NCBI GenBank assembly: GCA_028823075.1
Contig: JAPKCE010000026.1
Coordinates: 1 to 12,804, forward strand
Source: Myxococcota bacterium
GTDB taxonomy: Bacteria > Myxococcota > UBA4151
Reading direction: 5' to 3'
Length of the DNA stretch: 12,804 nt
The notes under the pieces are model-generated. The model was not told where the DNA came from. It saw nothing but the letters and a program-made list of their open reading frames with translations, and ran no database searches. Below are positions 7,026 to 12,804 of the stretch, piece after piece; position 1 is the first letter of the stretch; each line of letters begins with the position of its first letter. The translations under genes were made by a program, and so were the position numbers.

Positions 7026-8609
7026 CTACCCTTCGCCTAGCCAGCCGCGCAATATCTCGGCCGTCTTTTCTGGTTCTTCGCTGGCGTATTCTACCACCGA
7101 GTTTCTTTGTTCCAGCATCTTTCGACCGGCTGCTTCGCGCTCGGCTTCTTCGAGTCGTTTGGCGACATCCTCAACCGTTCCCGGTAGGGCCGCGGCATCG
7201 ACCAATTCGGGGCGGATCTCGCCCAACTGAGCGAGCAGAGGTCGAACCACCATAAAGACAACCATCAAAGCGATAATCAGGGCGACGACGCCTTGAACCA
7301 TGGGCATCATGCCGGCCAAATCCATGGCCGCTTCGGGCATCTCCAAACCGTTGGTTTGAAAGGGGCTCTGCACCACCTGAATGGCGTCGCCGCGCTTATC
7401 ATTAAAGCCGCTTGCGCTAGCCACCAAATCACGAATTTGTTTGAGCTCAGCTTCGCTTAAGCTTTGCGCCTTTTCGCCGGCGTTTTCTGCCACTGAAGCG
7501 GCGCTTGCGTTGACCAAAACCGCGATGCTCATCCGTTTTAAAATAGCGCTTTGGCGTACCACGACTTCAGTGGTTTTATCGATCTCATAGTTTGAGCGCT
7601 CGGTCCCTCGTTTGGTTTTTGAGGCGCCCCCGGCAGCGGCGACGGAGCCTTCGCCCCCCGGTTCGTTCGCTTCGGCTCCCGCTTGTCCGCCCTGGGCTGC
7701 TCGCGCACCTTCGATCTCTCGTTCTTCTTCGGTGCGTTCTTCGCTGCGCACCACCTGGCGTTCGGGGTCGTACAAATCTTTGGTGCTCTGAACCGCATCA
7801 AAATCGTATTCCATATTAGCCTGAACGCGAATGTTGCCTACTCCGAGCATCGGCTCGAGTAAGACTGTGATGCGGCGCTCGAGGTCTTTTTCGCGGCCAC
7901 GCACTTGTTCTTCGTACTGGCTCATGGCCTCGAAGCCCTCGCCCGTCTGAGCTCGTTGCAAAACGCTGCCAAGTTGATCGAGAATAGTGACGTCGCGAGC
8001 CTGCATGCCTTCGACCGCCGAGGCGATGAGGTGAGCAATGCCTTTGACGGTGCGGGTTCCCAGGCCGCCGCCACCTAAATGTAACACCACGGAGGCGGTG
8101 GGGCGTTGTTGTTCGTCGGAAAAGACACGCCGTTTCGGGATCACCAGATGAATGCGCGCTGAACGCACTTCGTTGAGGCTTCCTACGGTGCGCGAAAGTT
8201 CCCCTTCCAACGCACGACGAAAGTTCACGTTTTGTAGGAACTGACTCATTGCCAGGCCGCTTTTATCGAAAATCTCGAACCCGACGCCGCCGCCGCGTGG
8301 CAGCCCTTCCGCGGTTAGATCCAAGCGCAGTGTATGCACACGCCCCTGCATAACGCGGATTGAGGTGCCTTGATCGGCCAGTTCGAAGGGCTCTTTACGC
8401 GCCGATAGGGCGTCGCGAATTGCCGCGGCGTCGGCAGGTTCTAGATCAGCGAACAAAATCTGCATCGCATGGGGGCGCTGGCCCACCGTGATCCAGGCAA
8501 GTCCCAACAACACGACTGAGACTAAGCCTACCAAGGCGCCGCGCTGGCGCTTGCTCATATTATCCCAGATTTGCGCCAATTGCTTGGCGTAGTCGCTCAA
8601 CGCTTCCAT
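7026..8609 (-). CDS. fliF: Flagellar MS-ring protein FliF
   Basis: FliF forms the MS ring in the inner membrane, the base on which the rod, switch and export gate assemble. The protein has 527 residues. Transmembrane helix 1 is at about 24-42 (GALVGLVSVVLLGLAWITV). The periplasmic ring-building motifs include ILFADLEPADAAAI, GVGFEIFDKSGLAMSQF, VNFRRALEGELSRTV and ARIHLVIPKRRVFSDEQQRPTASV. A Gly/Ala/Glu-rich low-complexity insert (about 290-335), common at this place in FliF, precedes RSNYEIDKTTEVVV. Transmembrane helix 2 is at about 437-455. The cytoplasmic tail ends EEPEKTAEILRGWLGEG, the conserved FliG-binding segment. It starts with ATG at 8609; the junction reads TAGGATTAAACGATG, with the fliE stop forming part of a modest ribosome site. 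The gene order fliE-fliF-fliG is near universal. Confidence 0.97.
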   Translation of the reverse strand: MEALSDYAKQLAQIWDNMSKRQRGALVGLVSVVLLGLAWITVGQRPHAMQILFADLEPADAAAIRDALSARKEPFELADQGTSIRVMQGRVHTLRLDLTAEGLPRGGGVGFEIFDKSGLAMSQFLQNVNFRRALEGELSRTVGSLNEVRSARIHLVIPKRRVFSDEQQRPTASVVLHLGGGGLGTRTVKGIAHLIASAVEGMQARDVTILDQLGSVLQRAQTGEGFEAMSQYEEQVRGREKDLERRITVLLEPMLGVGNIRVQANMEYDFDAVQSTKDLYDPERQVVRSEERTEEEREIEGARAAQGGQAGAEANEPGGEGSVAAAGGASKTKRGTERSNYEIDKTTEVVVRQSAILKRMSIAVLVNASAASVAENAGEKAQSLSEAELKQIRDLVASASGFNDKRGDAIQVVQSPFQTNGLEMPEAAMDLAGMMPMVQGVVALIIALMVVFMVVRPLLAQLGEIRPELVDAAALPGTVEDVAKRLEEAEREAAGRKMLEQRNSVVEYASEEPEKTAEILRGWLGEG

Positions 8610-8621
8610 CGTTTAATCCTA
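8607..8621 (-). promoter_or_regulatory. fliE/fliF junction: stop plus weak ribosome site, like flgB/flgC
   Basis: The minus strand reads TAGGATTAAACGATG: the fliE stop TAG, a second in-frame stop TAA, then the fliF ATG. TAGGA is the likely ribosome site and contains the stop. It differs at only two of 15 positions from the flgB/flgC junction at 9349-9363. Confidence 0.6.
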
Positions 8622-8903
8622 GATCTGCATGCGGGTGAGGTCTTGATATGCGCTGACCACTCGGTCACGAACAGCGCCTACAACACGTAATTGAATACCC
8701 GCCTCTTCAAGGGCGATCATCGTCTCGTGAAGTGAACCCCTTCCGACGAGAAGCTCCGCTGATTTTTGGTCTGCAACCTTAAGCGATTGGTCGACCTCAG
8801 CAACCTGTTTTGCAAGCAGTTCTGCAAAGCCTTTTCCGTTGCCCGAAGGCATTTTGTTAGGTTTCAGGGAGACGGCTGAAACCATGTCTGGGCGTATTTT
8901 CAT
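8619..8903 (-). CDS. fliE: Flagellar hook-basal body protein FliE
   Basis: FliE is the small adaptor that joins the MS ring/export gate to the proximal rod. The protein is 94 residues, within the usual 90-110. A variable basic N-terminus is followed by GKGFAELLAKQVAEVDQSLKVADQKSAELLVGRG, typical of FliE ('F...L......v......A......l..G'). The C-terminal half reads SLHETMIALEEAGIQLRVVGAVRDRVVSAYQDLTRMQI; the pattern 'lhe.miA.e.A.....l...VRnk.v.AY.ei.rMqi' is a clear family signature. No signal peptide is expected because it is exported by the flagellar type III system. It starts with ATG at 8903 with AAGGAG six bases upstream, overlapping the flgC stop. It sits between flgC and fliF, as in most flagellar clusters of this layout. 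Confidence 0.95.
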   Translation of the reverse strand: MKIRPDMVSAVSLKPNKMPSGNGKGFAELLAKQVAEVDQSLKVADQKSAELLVGRGSLHETMIALEEAGIQLRVVGAVRDRVVSAYQDLTRMQI

Positions 8904-8909
8904 GATCTT

Positions 8910-8916
8910 CTCCTTA
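8910..8916 (-). promoter_or_regulatory. Ribosome binding site of fliE formed by the flgC stop codon
   Basis: TAAGGAG on the minus strand contains both the TAA stop of flgC and the Shine-Dalgarno AAGGAG, six bases before the fliE ATG. A ribosome finishing flgC covers the fliE initiation site, so translational coupling is likely. Confidence 0.8.
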
Positions 8917-9351
8917 GGTGACGATGTTTAATGCGGCTTGCGCCATAGCCTTGACACTTTTGGTGGCGTTGGTGGCTGCTGAGTAAGCCCGAGTCGCCGC
9001 CATCATGTTAACCATTTCAGTGACCACATCGATGTTCGGCTTGGAGACGTAGCCATCAGCGTTAGCATCGGGGTGACTGGGATCGTATTCTAGGCGGGCG
9101 GCCGCTTCATCTTTTGCGATGTTCAGAGCTGTGGGCTCGCGCAGGCTCATGCCGTGATGGCGACCGACGGCAAAACCTTGGTCATCTTTAAGGGGCTGAG
9201 CCTCGACGATGACCATGCGCCTTTTGTAGGGACCACCCTCTGGCGTGCGTGTGGTTTCGGCGTTCGCCATGTTGGCAGCGGTGACATTAAGCCGCGTGCG
9301 CGCCACGTTCATGGCGGCGGAGTTGAGGCGGAGGATGGTGCGTAAATTCAT
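8914..9351 (-). CDS. flgC: Flagellar proximal rod protein FlgC
   Basis: FlgC is a proximal rod subunit that crosses the periplasm. The protein is 145 residues, the normal size. The N-terminal helix contains LRLNSAAMNVARTRLNVTAANMANAETTRTPEGGPYKRR, the FlgC form of the rod/hook motif (the 'N.AN..T..t..G.PY.r.' variant is specific to FlgC). The middle reads LEYDPSHPDANADGYVSKPNIDVVTEMVNMMAATRAYSAA, again the FlgC pattern ('P..P.a...GyV..Pnv....EmvnmmaA.RaYean'). The C-terminal helix KSVKAMAQAALNIVT completes the D0 pair. It starts with ATG at 9351 behind TAGGA; the flgB stop is nine bases before the start. It forms the usual flgB-flgC-fliE rod block. Confidence 0.97.
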   Translation of the reverse strand: MNLRTILRLNSAAMNVARTRLNVTAANMANAETTRTPEGGPYKRRMVIVEAQPLKDDQGFAVGRHHGMSLREPTALNIAKDEAAARLEYDPSHPDANADGYVSKPNIDVVTEMVNMMAATRAYSAATNATKSVKAMAQAALNIVT

Positions 9352-9363
9352 GGTTTAGTCCTA
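9349..9363 (-). promoter_or_regulatory. flgB/flgC junction: stop plus weak ribosome site
   Basis: The minus strand reads TAGGACTAAACCATG: the flgB stop TAG, an in-frame second stop TAA, then the flgC ATG. The likely ribosome site TAGGA begins with the stop codon. It is 13 of 15 identical to the fliE/fliF junction. Confidence 0.6.
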
Positions 9364-9753
9364 CTTCCCGCTCAGGGCATAACTTATAAACCCTTGTTTT
9401 TTCTTTATTATCTTCGTTGTCGCCTGATAGGCAATGGCGTTGTCGATCTGTCGATTTATTTCGCGATCAAGATCGACCGAGTTGCCGTCTTCCCCAGGCA
9501 CCCGGCCCGGATCAAAGACTACCTCGCCGCGTCCATGCTTTGGGTCACCGAGTATCGCCAGACCTTCATCCGGAGCACTCAGGCCTGAGCCTCGGGAGCG
9601 TCCATCCAGAGCGTCCGAGAGGGTGTTAGAGAACTTCAGTTCGAGCGGGGTGTACCCTGGAGTATCCTTGTTTGCGATGTTCGCTGCTAAGACAGCGCTG
9701 CGCTCCATGCGCAGGTCCAGGGCCAACATAGCGGCGCGAGCGACCTTATCCAT
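9361..9753 (-). CDS. flgB: Flagellar proximal rod protein FlgB
   Basis: FlgB is a proximal rod subunit that attaches to FliE and FlgC at the base of the axial structure. The protein is 130 residues, typical. The N-terminal helix carries ALDLRMERSAVLAANIANKDTPGYTPLELKF, the FlgB form of the rod motif ('R...la.NiANadTPgY.a.d..F'). A Gly/Asp-rich middle is followed by GNSVDLDREINRQIDNAIAYQATTKIIKKKQGFISYAL, matching the FlgB C-terminus ('gN.Vd.e.E......n...Y......l..k...l..ai'). It starts with ATG at 9753, five bases after a perfect AGGAGG. The gene begins two bases after the stop of the TPR gene, so both must be on one transcript. No cleaved signal peptide is expected. Confidence 0.97.
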   Translation of the reverse strand: MDKVARAAMLALDLRMERSAVLAANIANKDTPGYTPLELKFSNTLSDALDGRSRGSGLSAPDEGLAILGDPKHGRGEVVFDPGRVPGEDGNSVDLDREINRQIDNAIAYQATTKIIKKKQGFISYALSGK

Positions 9754-9755
9754 CT

Positions 9756-12404
9756 CTACCTCCTCTCACTGAGCAGACCGTCATGACGTAAGCGCCAGGT
9801 CAGGTCTTCGACGGCACCAGCAGCCATGGTTTGCCAAAGTCCTTCACCTTCGGCTGCTAGCACCTTCCAGTCTTGCAAGGCTCCTGCCAGGTCGCCTAAA
9901 ATGGCGCGAATTTCCCCGATTCTGAATTTCGCCATCGTTTTCCGTCCATCTTCTGGGTCGGCTTTGCTGGAACCTAAATCGTAGGCGCGAGCGGCTTGGC
10001 GCCAATTACGCAGGCGGTAAAAGGCGTCGCCCATTTCGAAAAAGGCATCGACATGTCCATCGATCGTTTTTTCGGCGGCGATCGCATCAAAACGTTCGAT
10101 CGCTCGACCGTATGCAGCTGCAGCGCTCGCTGGCGCCCCGCGGGCTGACTCCAAGCGGCCAATTCGCAGTAATGCCTGGGCTTTTTGCAGATCTTCTTTG
10201 AGTAAACTCACCGCTTCTCGATAGGCCGATATCGCCCGATCTGGCCGTTTTGCGACCTCTTCAACTTGCCCGCGCAGCAACCACATTGCGCCTATATGCT
10301 TGCCCTTTGGAAAAAGAGCGGCCTGATACTCAAGGGTTTGGCGAGCTCGGAAAAGATCCAGATTTTCCAAATAAGCATTGCTCAACTCGACCAACACTTG
10401 TTCTTCTTGTTTTCCGTCGTTGCGCACCTCGACCGTCGCCAAGGCGCGCTGAAATGCTTTGATCGCTTGGCGCAGAAGTCCCATCTGCCTAAGGGCTTGG
10501 CCTCCAAGGTATAAGGTGCGCGCCGCTACGGGGCTCTGGTCAATCTTATCCCCTGCCAGAACAAATGCTTCGACCACTTCGCCGTATTCGCCGCGGTTGC
10601 TGTAGCCTTCCATCAGGCTAAGGCGCGTGCGGTCCAGCAGGCCGCTGTCCTGGGCGAGCAGGAAGCTCCCTGGAAATAGGTCTTCGATTTGCAGTAGTTT
10701 TTCGTGAGCGAGAGCGTAGTCACCGCGCAGGAAGCGGGCCCTAGCCTCTCGATACATGCTCTCCTCAGCGCTCGATTCGCTGAGTCGGCTTACCTTGCTT
10801 TGTAGCCGGCGGAAGACCTCGAGAGGAAAGTCCTCGGCCTGGACCTCGCCTGTGACTTCAACCAGTCGTATGCGCGCTAAAAACCCCCCCTCAGTCTTGG
10901 CAAAGTCGCGGACAGCGCGAGAGTAAAGAGTCTTTGCTCGTTCGCGGTCGCCACCTTTCCAAACCAGATCTCCCAGTCGAACCAGCGCGAAGGCGTAGGC
11001 ACTAGCGTCCTCATCAAAGCGCCCTGCTACCGAACCGCCTCGGCCTTGAGGGTCGCTTTTGAGCAGTCGTTCGATCAGGCGCTGTGAAGCCTTTTCGTCG
11101 CCGAGAATGCGGATGCTCTCGGCGACGATCATGGCCATCGCCGGTTGCTCGTGGGCCATGGTCGAAGATTGTTTGTAAGCTTCTGCTAACAAAGGAGCCG
11201 CCAATTCGTAGCGCCGCAGCGCATACAGCCGGGTGCCGAGTCTGTATCGAGCAACGTCGGCGAGGTTACCGCGCAACGTAAGGAACTTGCGGATTAAGCT
11301 CTCCTGCTTGGTGCTCTTATCGAGTTGAATTCTGGTCTCGAGTTCGGCGACCTCGGCAGCGGCGGCAATCTCTTTTGCAGCGTCCAAGGCGGCGCTCCCG
11401 TGAGCAAAGTCGTCGCCACCCTTCTCGGAAAGAGCGACCAACTGATTCTCAAGTTTGGGCTTGGTATCTTTTGTCCAAACTCGACCGGCTTGTTTAAACC
11501 TTCTTGCTGCTGAGTCCAGATCGCCAGGGCGGTTGCGATCGTAGCGAGCCCGACCGAGACGGTAAATAGCGCGCTGGAAGCGCAACTGCCGGTTCGGATC
11601 CATTGTCCGCGGCACCTCTTTCACCCTTTCCATCAGGTTGCTGATCGCTTGGTCCCATTCGCCGTCAATAGCGGCTGTTTCAAAAACAATTTCGCTGATC
11701 AAGTGTTTCGCATCGTATGAGGCTGGATGGTTTCCAAAAAGCAACACTGCCCGCTGAGCGCGCTGGCTCATCGCCTTGAGTTGCGCTTCTTCAAGCTCGG
11801 GTTGGTCAAGGAATTCCAAAGCCGCGTTGTATTCTTGAGCGGCTCGAAAAACCTGCAAAGCGAAAGCTGTTTGTTGTGTTTTAGCCTGCTTGTCTTTCAG
11901 CTTTTCCCCCCGCTGAAGGATTTCGTCTCGCTCCTTGCGCGCATTTAAAGGAAAGTAGGCGGGCTCACCGACTAGCAATTCCGGTACTTCAACTTCGGGG
12001 TAATAAGGCATCATCGGAACTTCGATACCGCCTCCGTAAGGAGCTCGGTCCCGAGCGATGTAAAGGTGAAAGCGCCCACCGCTGTACCTCGACCAGACGT
12101 CAAAGTTGTAGATTTTAACGGCGTAACGATAGCGCCTTGGCTCCCGCTTTCCCTGAGGAATTTCGTTGATTCGGTCGACCAATGCCGGGCGCCGTTTTTG
12201 AAGTTTGTTGAGCGTGCCAAAGTTGGCGCCCGGGATGATCAGATCGAATGCCGCCTGCAGGGGAACTCGCTCAACCCGAGATCGGCTGCTCACTCCAGCC
12301 GGGAAAACGCTGTGTTGTACTTCGGAATAGCGGCTCATATCCCGCGGTTTAGCGTCTGTTGAAAACGCCGTGATCATGCCGAGAATTAGAATTAGACAAC
12401 GCAT
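9756..12404 (-). CDS. Exported TPR-repeat protein heading the flagellar operon, function unknown
   Basis: I do not recognise this 882-residue protein by name. The first 18 residues (R then CLILILGMITAF, ending STDA) look like a short signal peptide with a possible signal-peptidase I site. There is no lipobox, so it is probably periplasmic or surface-associated. Residues about 40-155 form a non-repeat, aromatic-rich, likely beta domain (YRYAVKIYNFDVWSRYSGGRFHLYIARD, then PMMPYYPEVEVP). From about 160 onward it is all helical, with many TPR-like units, for example ADVARYRLGTRLYALRRYELAAPLLAEAY, AAYGRAIERFDAIAAE, DAFFEMGDAFYRLRNWRQAARAYDLGSS and AKFRIGEIRAILGDLAGALQDW. It is co-transcribed with flgB (two-base gap) behind a sigma-54 promoter, which ties it to flagellar or surface assembly by context only. 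A scaffold, assembly or sheath-related role is possible. The ATG at 12404 has no ribosome site; later ATGs (12377, 12338) lack one too and would remove the signal peptide. Confidence 0.7.
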   Translation of the reverse strand: MRCLILILGMITAFSTDAKPRDMSRYSEVQHSVFPAGVSSRSRVERVPLQAAFDLIIPGANFGTLNKLQKRRPALVDRINEIPQGKREPRRYRYAVKIYNFDVWSRYSGGRFHLYIARDRAPYGGGIEVPMMPYYPEVEVPELLVGEPAYFPLNARKERDEILQRGEKLKDKQAKTQQTAFALQVFRAAQEYNAALEFLDQPELEEAQLKAMSQRAQRAVLLFGNHPASYDAKHLISEIVFETAAIDGEWDQAISNLMERVKEVPRTMDPNRQLRFQRAIYRLGRARYDRNRPGDLDSAARRFKQAGRVWTKDTKPKLENQLVALSEKGGDDFAHGSAALDAAKEIAAAAEVAELETRIQLDKSTKQESLIRKFLTLRGNLADVARYRLGTRLYALRRYELAAPLLAEAYKQSSTMAHEQPAMAMIVAESIRILGDEKASQRLIERLLKSDPQGRGGSVAGRFDEDASAYAFALVRLGDLVWKGGDRERAKTLYSRAVRDFAKTEGGFLARIRLVEVTGEVQAEDFPLEVFRRLQSKVSRLSESSAEESMYREARARFLRGDYALAHEKLLQIEDLFPGSFLLAQDSGLLDRTRLSLMEGYSNRGEYGEVVEAFVLAGDKIDQSPVAARTLYLGGQALRQMGLLRQAIKAFQRALATVEVRNDGKQEEQVLVELSNAYLENLDLFRARQTLEYQAALFPKGKHIGAMWLLRGQVEEVAKRPDRAISAYREAVSLLKEDLQKAQALLRIGRLESARGAPASAAAAYGRAIERFDAIAAEKTIDGHVDAFFEMGDAFYRLRNWRQAARAYDLGSSKADPEDGRKTMAKFRIGEIRAILGDLAGALQDWKVLAAEGEGLWQTMAAGAVEDLTWRLRHDGLLSERR
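9758..9764 (-). promoter_or_regulatory. Perfect ribosome binding site of flgB inside the end of the TPR gene
   Basis: AGGAGGT on the minus strand is a full match to the anti-Shine-Dalgarno core, five bases from the flgB ATG. It is written by the last two Arg codons of the TPR gene (AGG AGG) plus the T of its TAG stop. Tandem AGG codons at this point look selected for the ribosome site rather than for Arg. Confidence 0.85.
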
Positions 12405-12416
12405 GCTCGTGCGACT

Positions 12417-12432
12417 TGCAAAAGCCGGACCA
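12417..12432 (-). promoter_or_regulatory. Sigma-54 (-24/-12) promoter for the flagellar operon
   Basis: The minus strand reads C-TGGTCCG-GCTT-TTGCA. Against the known RpoN consensus YTGGCACG-N4-TTGCA it keeps Y, TGG, C, G and all of TTGCA, with two mismatches, and has the exact GG-N10-GC spacing. It lies in the short spacer between a sigma-54 activator gene and the first gene of the operon, facing the operon. With C of the GC at -12 (12418), the transcript start falls at about 12406, two bases before the first ATG. No clear activator-binding repeat is visible in the remaining spacer. Confidence 0.75.
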
Positions 12433-12460
12433 GTTATGCTGTTCGCCTCGATAGATTTTT

Positions 12461-12804
12461 TTAGCGGCCGCGCTTGCGCAGTTTTTCGACGAGGGTGGTG
12501 CGATTAAGGCCGAGCAAACGCGCCGCTTGGTTACGGTTGCCGTCGGTGCGTATCAGCGCCTGGTCGATGTAGTCGTTTTCGAGATCAACCAAGAGCTCGC
12601 GCAGCTTTAGGCCTTGCGCCGGGAGTTGGGTTGTTTCGTTTGTTGGTAAGACAGGCTGCTCGCTCTCCGGTTGTTCAAGCTTTTCGGCCAGCGCTTTGAG
12701 GTCGAAACCTAAGTCTTCTGGGATATGCCGCGCCTGAATTTCGCCTTCACCTGTGATGATCACCAAGCGCCGCACCGTGTTTTCCAGTTGGCGTACGTTC
12801 CCCG
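12461..12804 (-). CDS. Sigma-54-dependent flagellar transcription regulator, FleQ/FlrC type (C-terminal part only)
   Basis: Only the last 113 residues are in the window; the frame stays open to the right edge. The first residues read GNVRQLENTVRRLVIIT, the end of the AAA+ domain of sigma-54 enhancer-binding proteins ('WPGNVRELEN', sensor II region), followed by IQARHIPEDL. A Glu/Pro/Gln-rich linker leads to a Fis-type helix-turn-helix: DYIDQALIRTDGNRNQAARLLGLNRTTLVEKLRKRG. The recognition-helix sequence NRTTLVEKLRK is the form seen in FleQ/FlrC-type flagellar regulators rather than NtrC. The ATPase core, GAFTGA loop and any receiver domain lie outside, so subtype is not settled. Its stop is about 57 bases before the TPR gene. 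An RpoN promoter between them suggests that this regulator drives the downstream operon. Confidence 0.85.
   Translation of the reverse strand, partial: GNVRQLENTVRRLVIITGEGEIQARHIPEDLGFDLKALAEKLEQPESEQPVLPTNETTQLPAQGLKLRELLVDLENDYIDQALIRTDGNRNQAARLLGLNRTTLVEKLRKRGR

Noticed and set aside
9434..9772. 112-codon plus-strand frame opposite flgB
   Set aside because: The minus strand encodes an unmistakable FlgB here; the plus-strand product is Ser/Arg/Pro-rich shadow translation.
12194..12217. TGGCACG on the minus strand within the TPR gene as a second sigma-54 site
   Set aside because: The -24-like half is good, but at the required spacing there is no TTGC element; it is part of coding sequence.
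12440..12475. Possible terminator after the regulator gene (GC-rich end followed by an A run)
   Set aside because: On the minus strand the GC-rich stretch is followed by A residues, not T residues, and on the plus strand no stem precedes the T run. No intrinsic terminator is supported.
1..12804. CRISPR arrays, insertion sequences, tRNA or rRNA genes, phage genes
   Set aside because: Coding flagellar genes fill the window almost edge to edge; no repeat arrays, transposase frames, terminal inverted repeats or RNA gene structures were seen.

Overview
This window is the front part of a large flagellar hook-basal-body operon. Every gene lies on the minus strand, so transcription runs from high to low coordinates. 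In transcription order it holds: the C-terminal end of a sigma-54 enhancer-binding regulator of the FleQ/FlrC type; a sigma-54 (-24/-12) promoter; a large exported TPR protein; the rod genes flgB and flgC; fliE; the MS-ring gene fliF; the switch gene fliG; the export genes fliH and fliI; a MotE-like anchored coiled-coil protein; fliK (hook-length control); flgD (hook cap); a small flagellar-operon protein of the TIGR02530 type; and flgE (hook), which runs off the left edge. Coding density is very high. The only spacers longer than about 12 bases are 1355-1431 (77 nt) and 12405-12460 (56 nt).

The order flgBC-fliEFGHI-motE-like-fliK-flgD-TIGR02530-flgE, moderately GC-rich DNA, and a sigma-54 promoter next to a sigma-54 activator together suggest a Gram-negative bacterium of a deltaproteobacterial-type lineage (Bdellovibrionota, Myxococcota, Desulfobacterota or relatives). 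This is an inference from layout and cannot be pinned to a genus from the sequence.

How the genes fit together: the regulator with RpoN would fire the promoter at 12417-12432. The transcript then encodes an exported TPR protein of unknown role, the rod (FlgB, FlgC, FliE), the MS ring and rotor (FliF, FliG), the export ATPase and its stator (FliI, FliH), then the substrate switch, hook cap and hook (FliK, FlgD, FlgE). Most junctions are tightly coupled: stop codons sit inside or next to the Shine-Dalgarno of the next gene, or genes overlap by 1-4 bases.

Points worth a second look: the sigma-54 promoter places the transcript start about two bases before the TPR start codon (a near-leaderless mRNA); the unrecognised TPR gene heads the operon; fliJ is missing from its usual slot after fliI, where a membrane-anchored or exported coiled-coil protein sits instead; fliF, fliG and fliH lie in one reading frame separated only by single TAG codons; a 15-nt junction sequence recurs at flgB/flgC and fliE/fliF; and FliG has EQPQ where EHPQ is usual. 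I see no mobile elements, CRISPR arrays or RNA genes. The window is mainly an ordinary flagellar cluster with a few unusual details.
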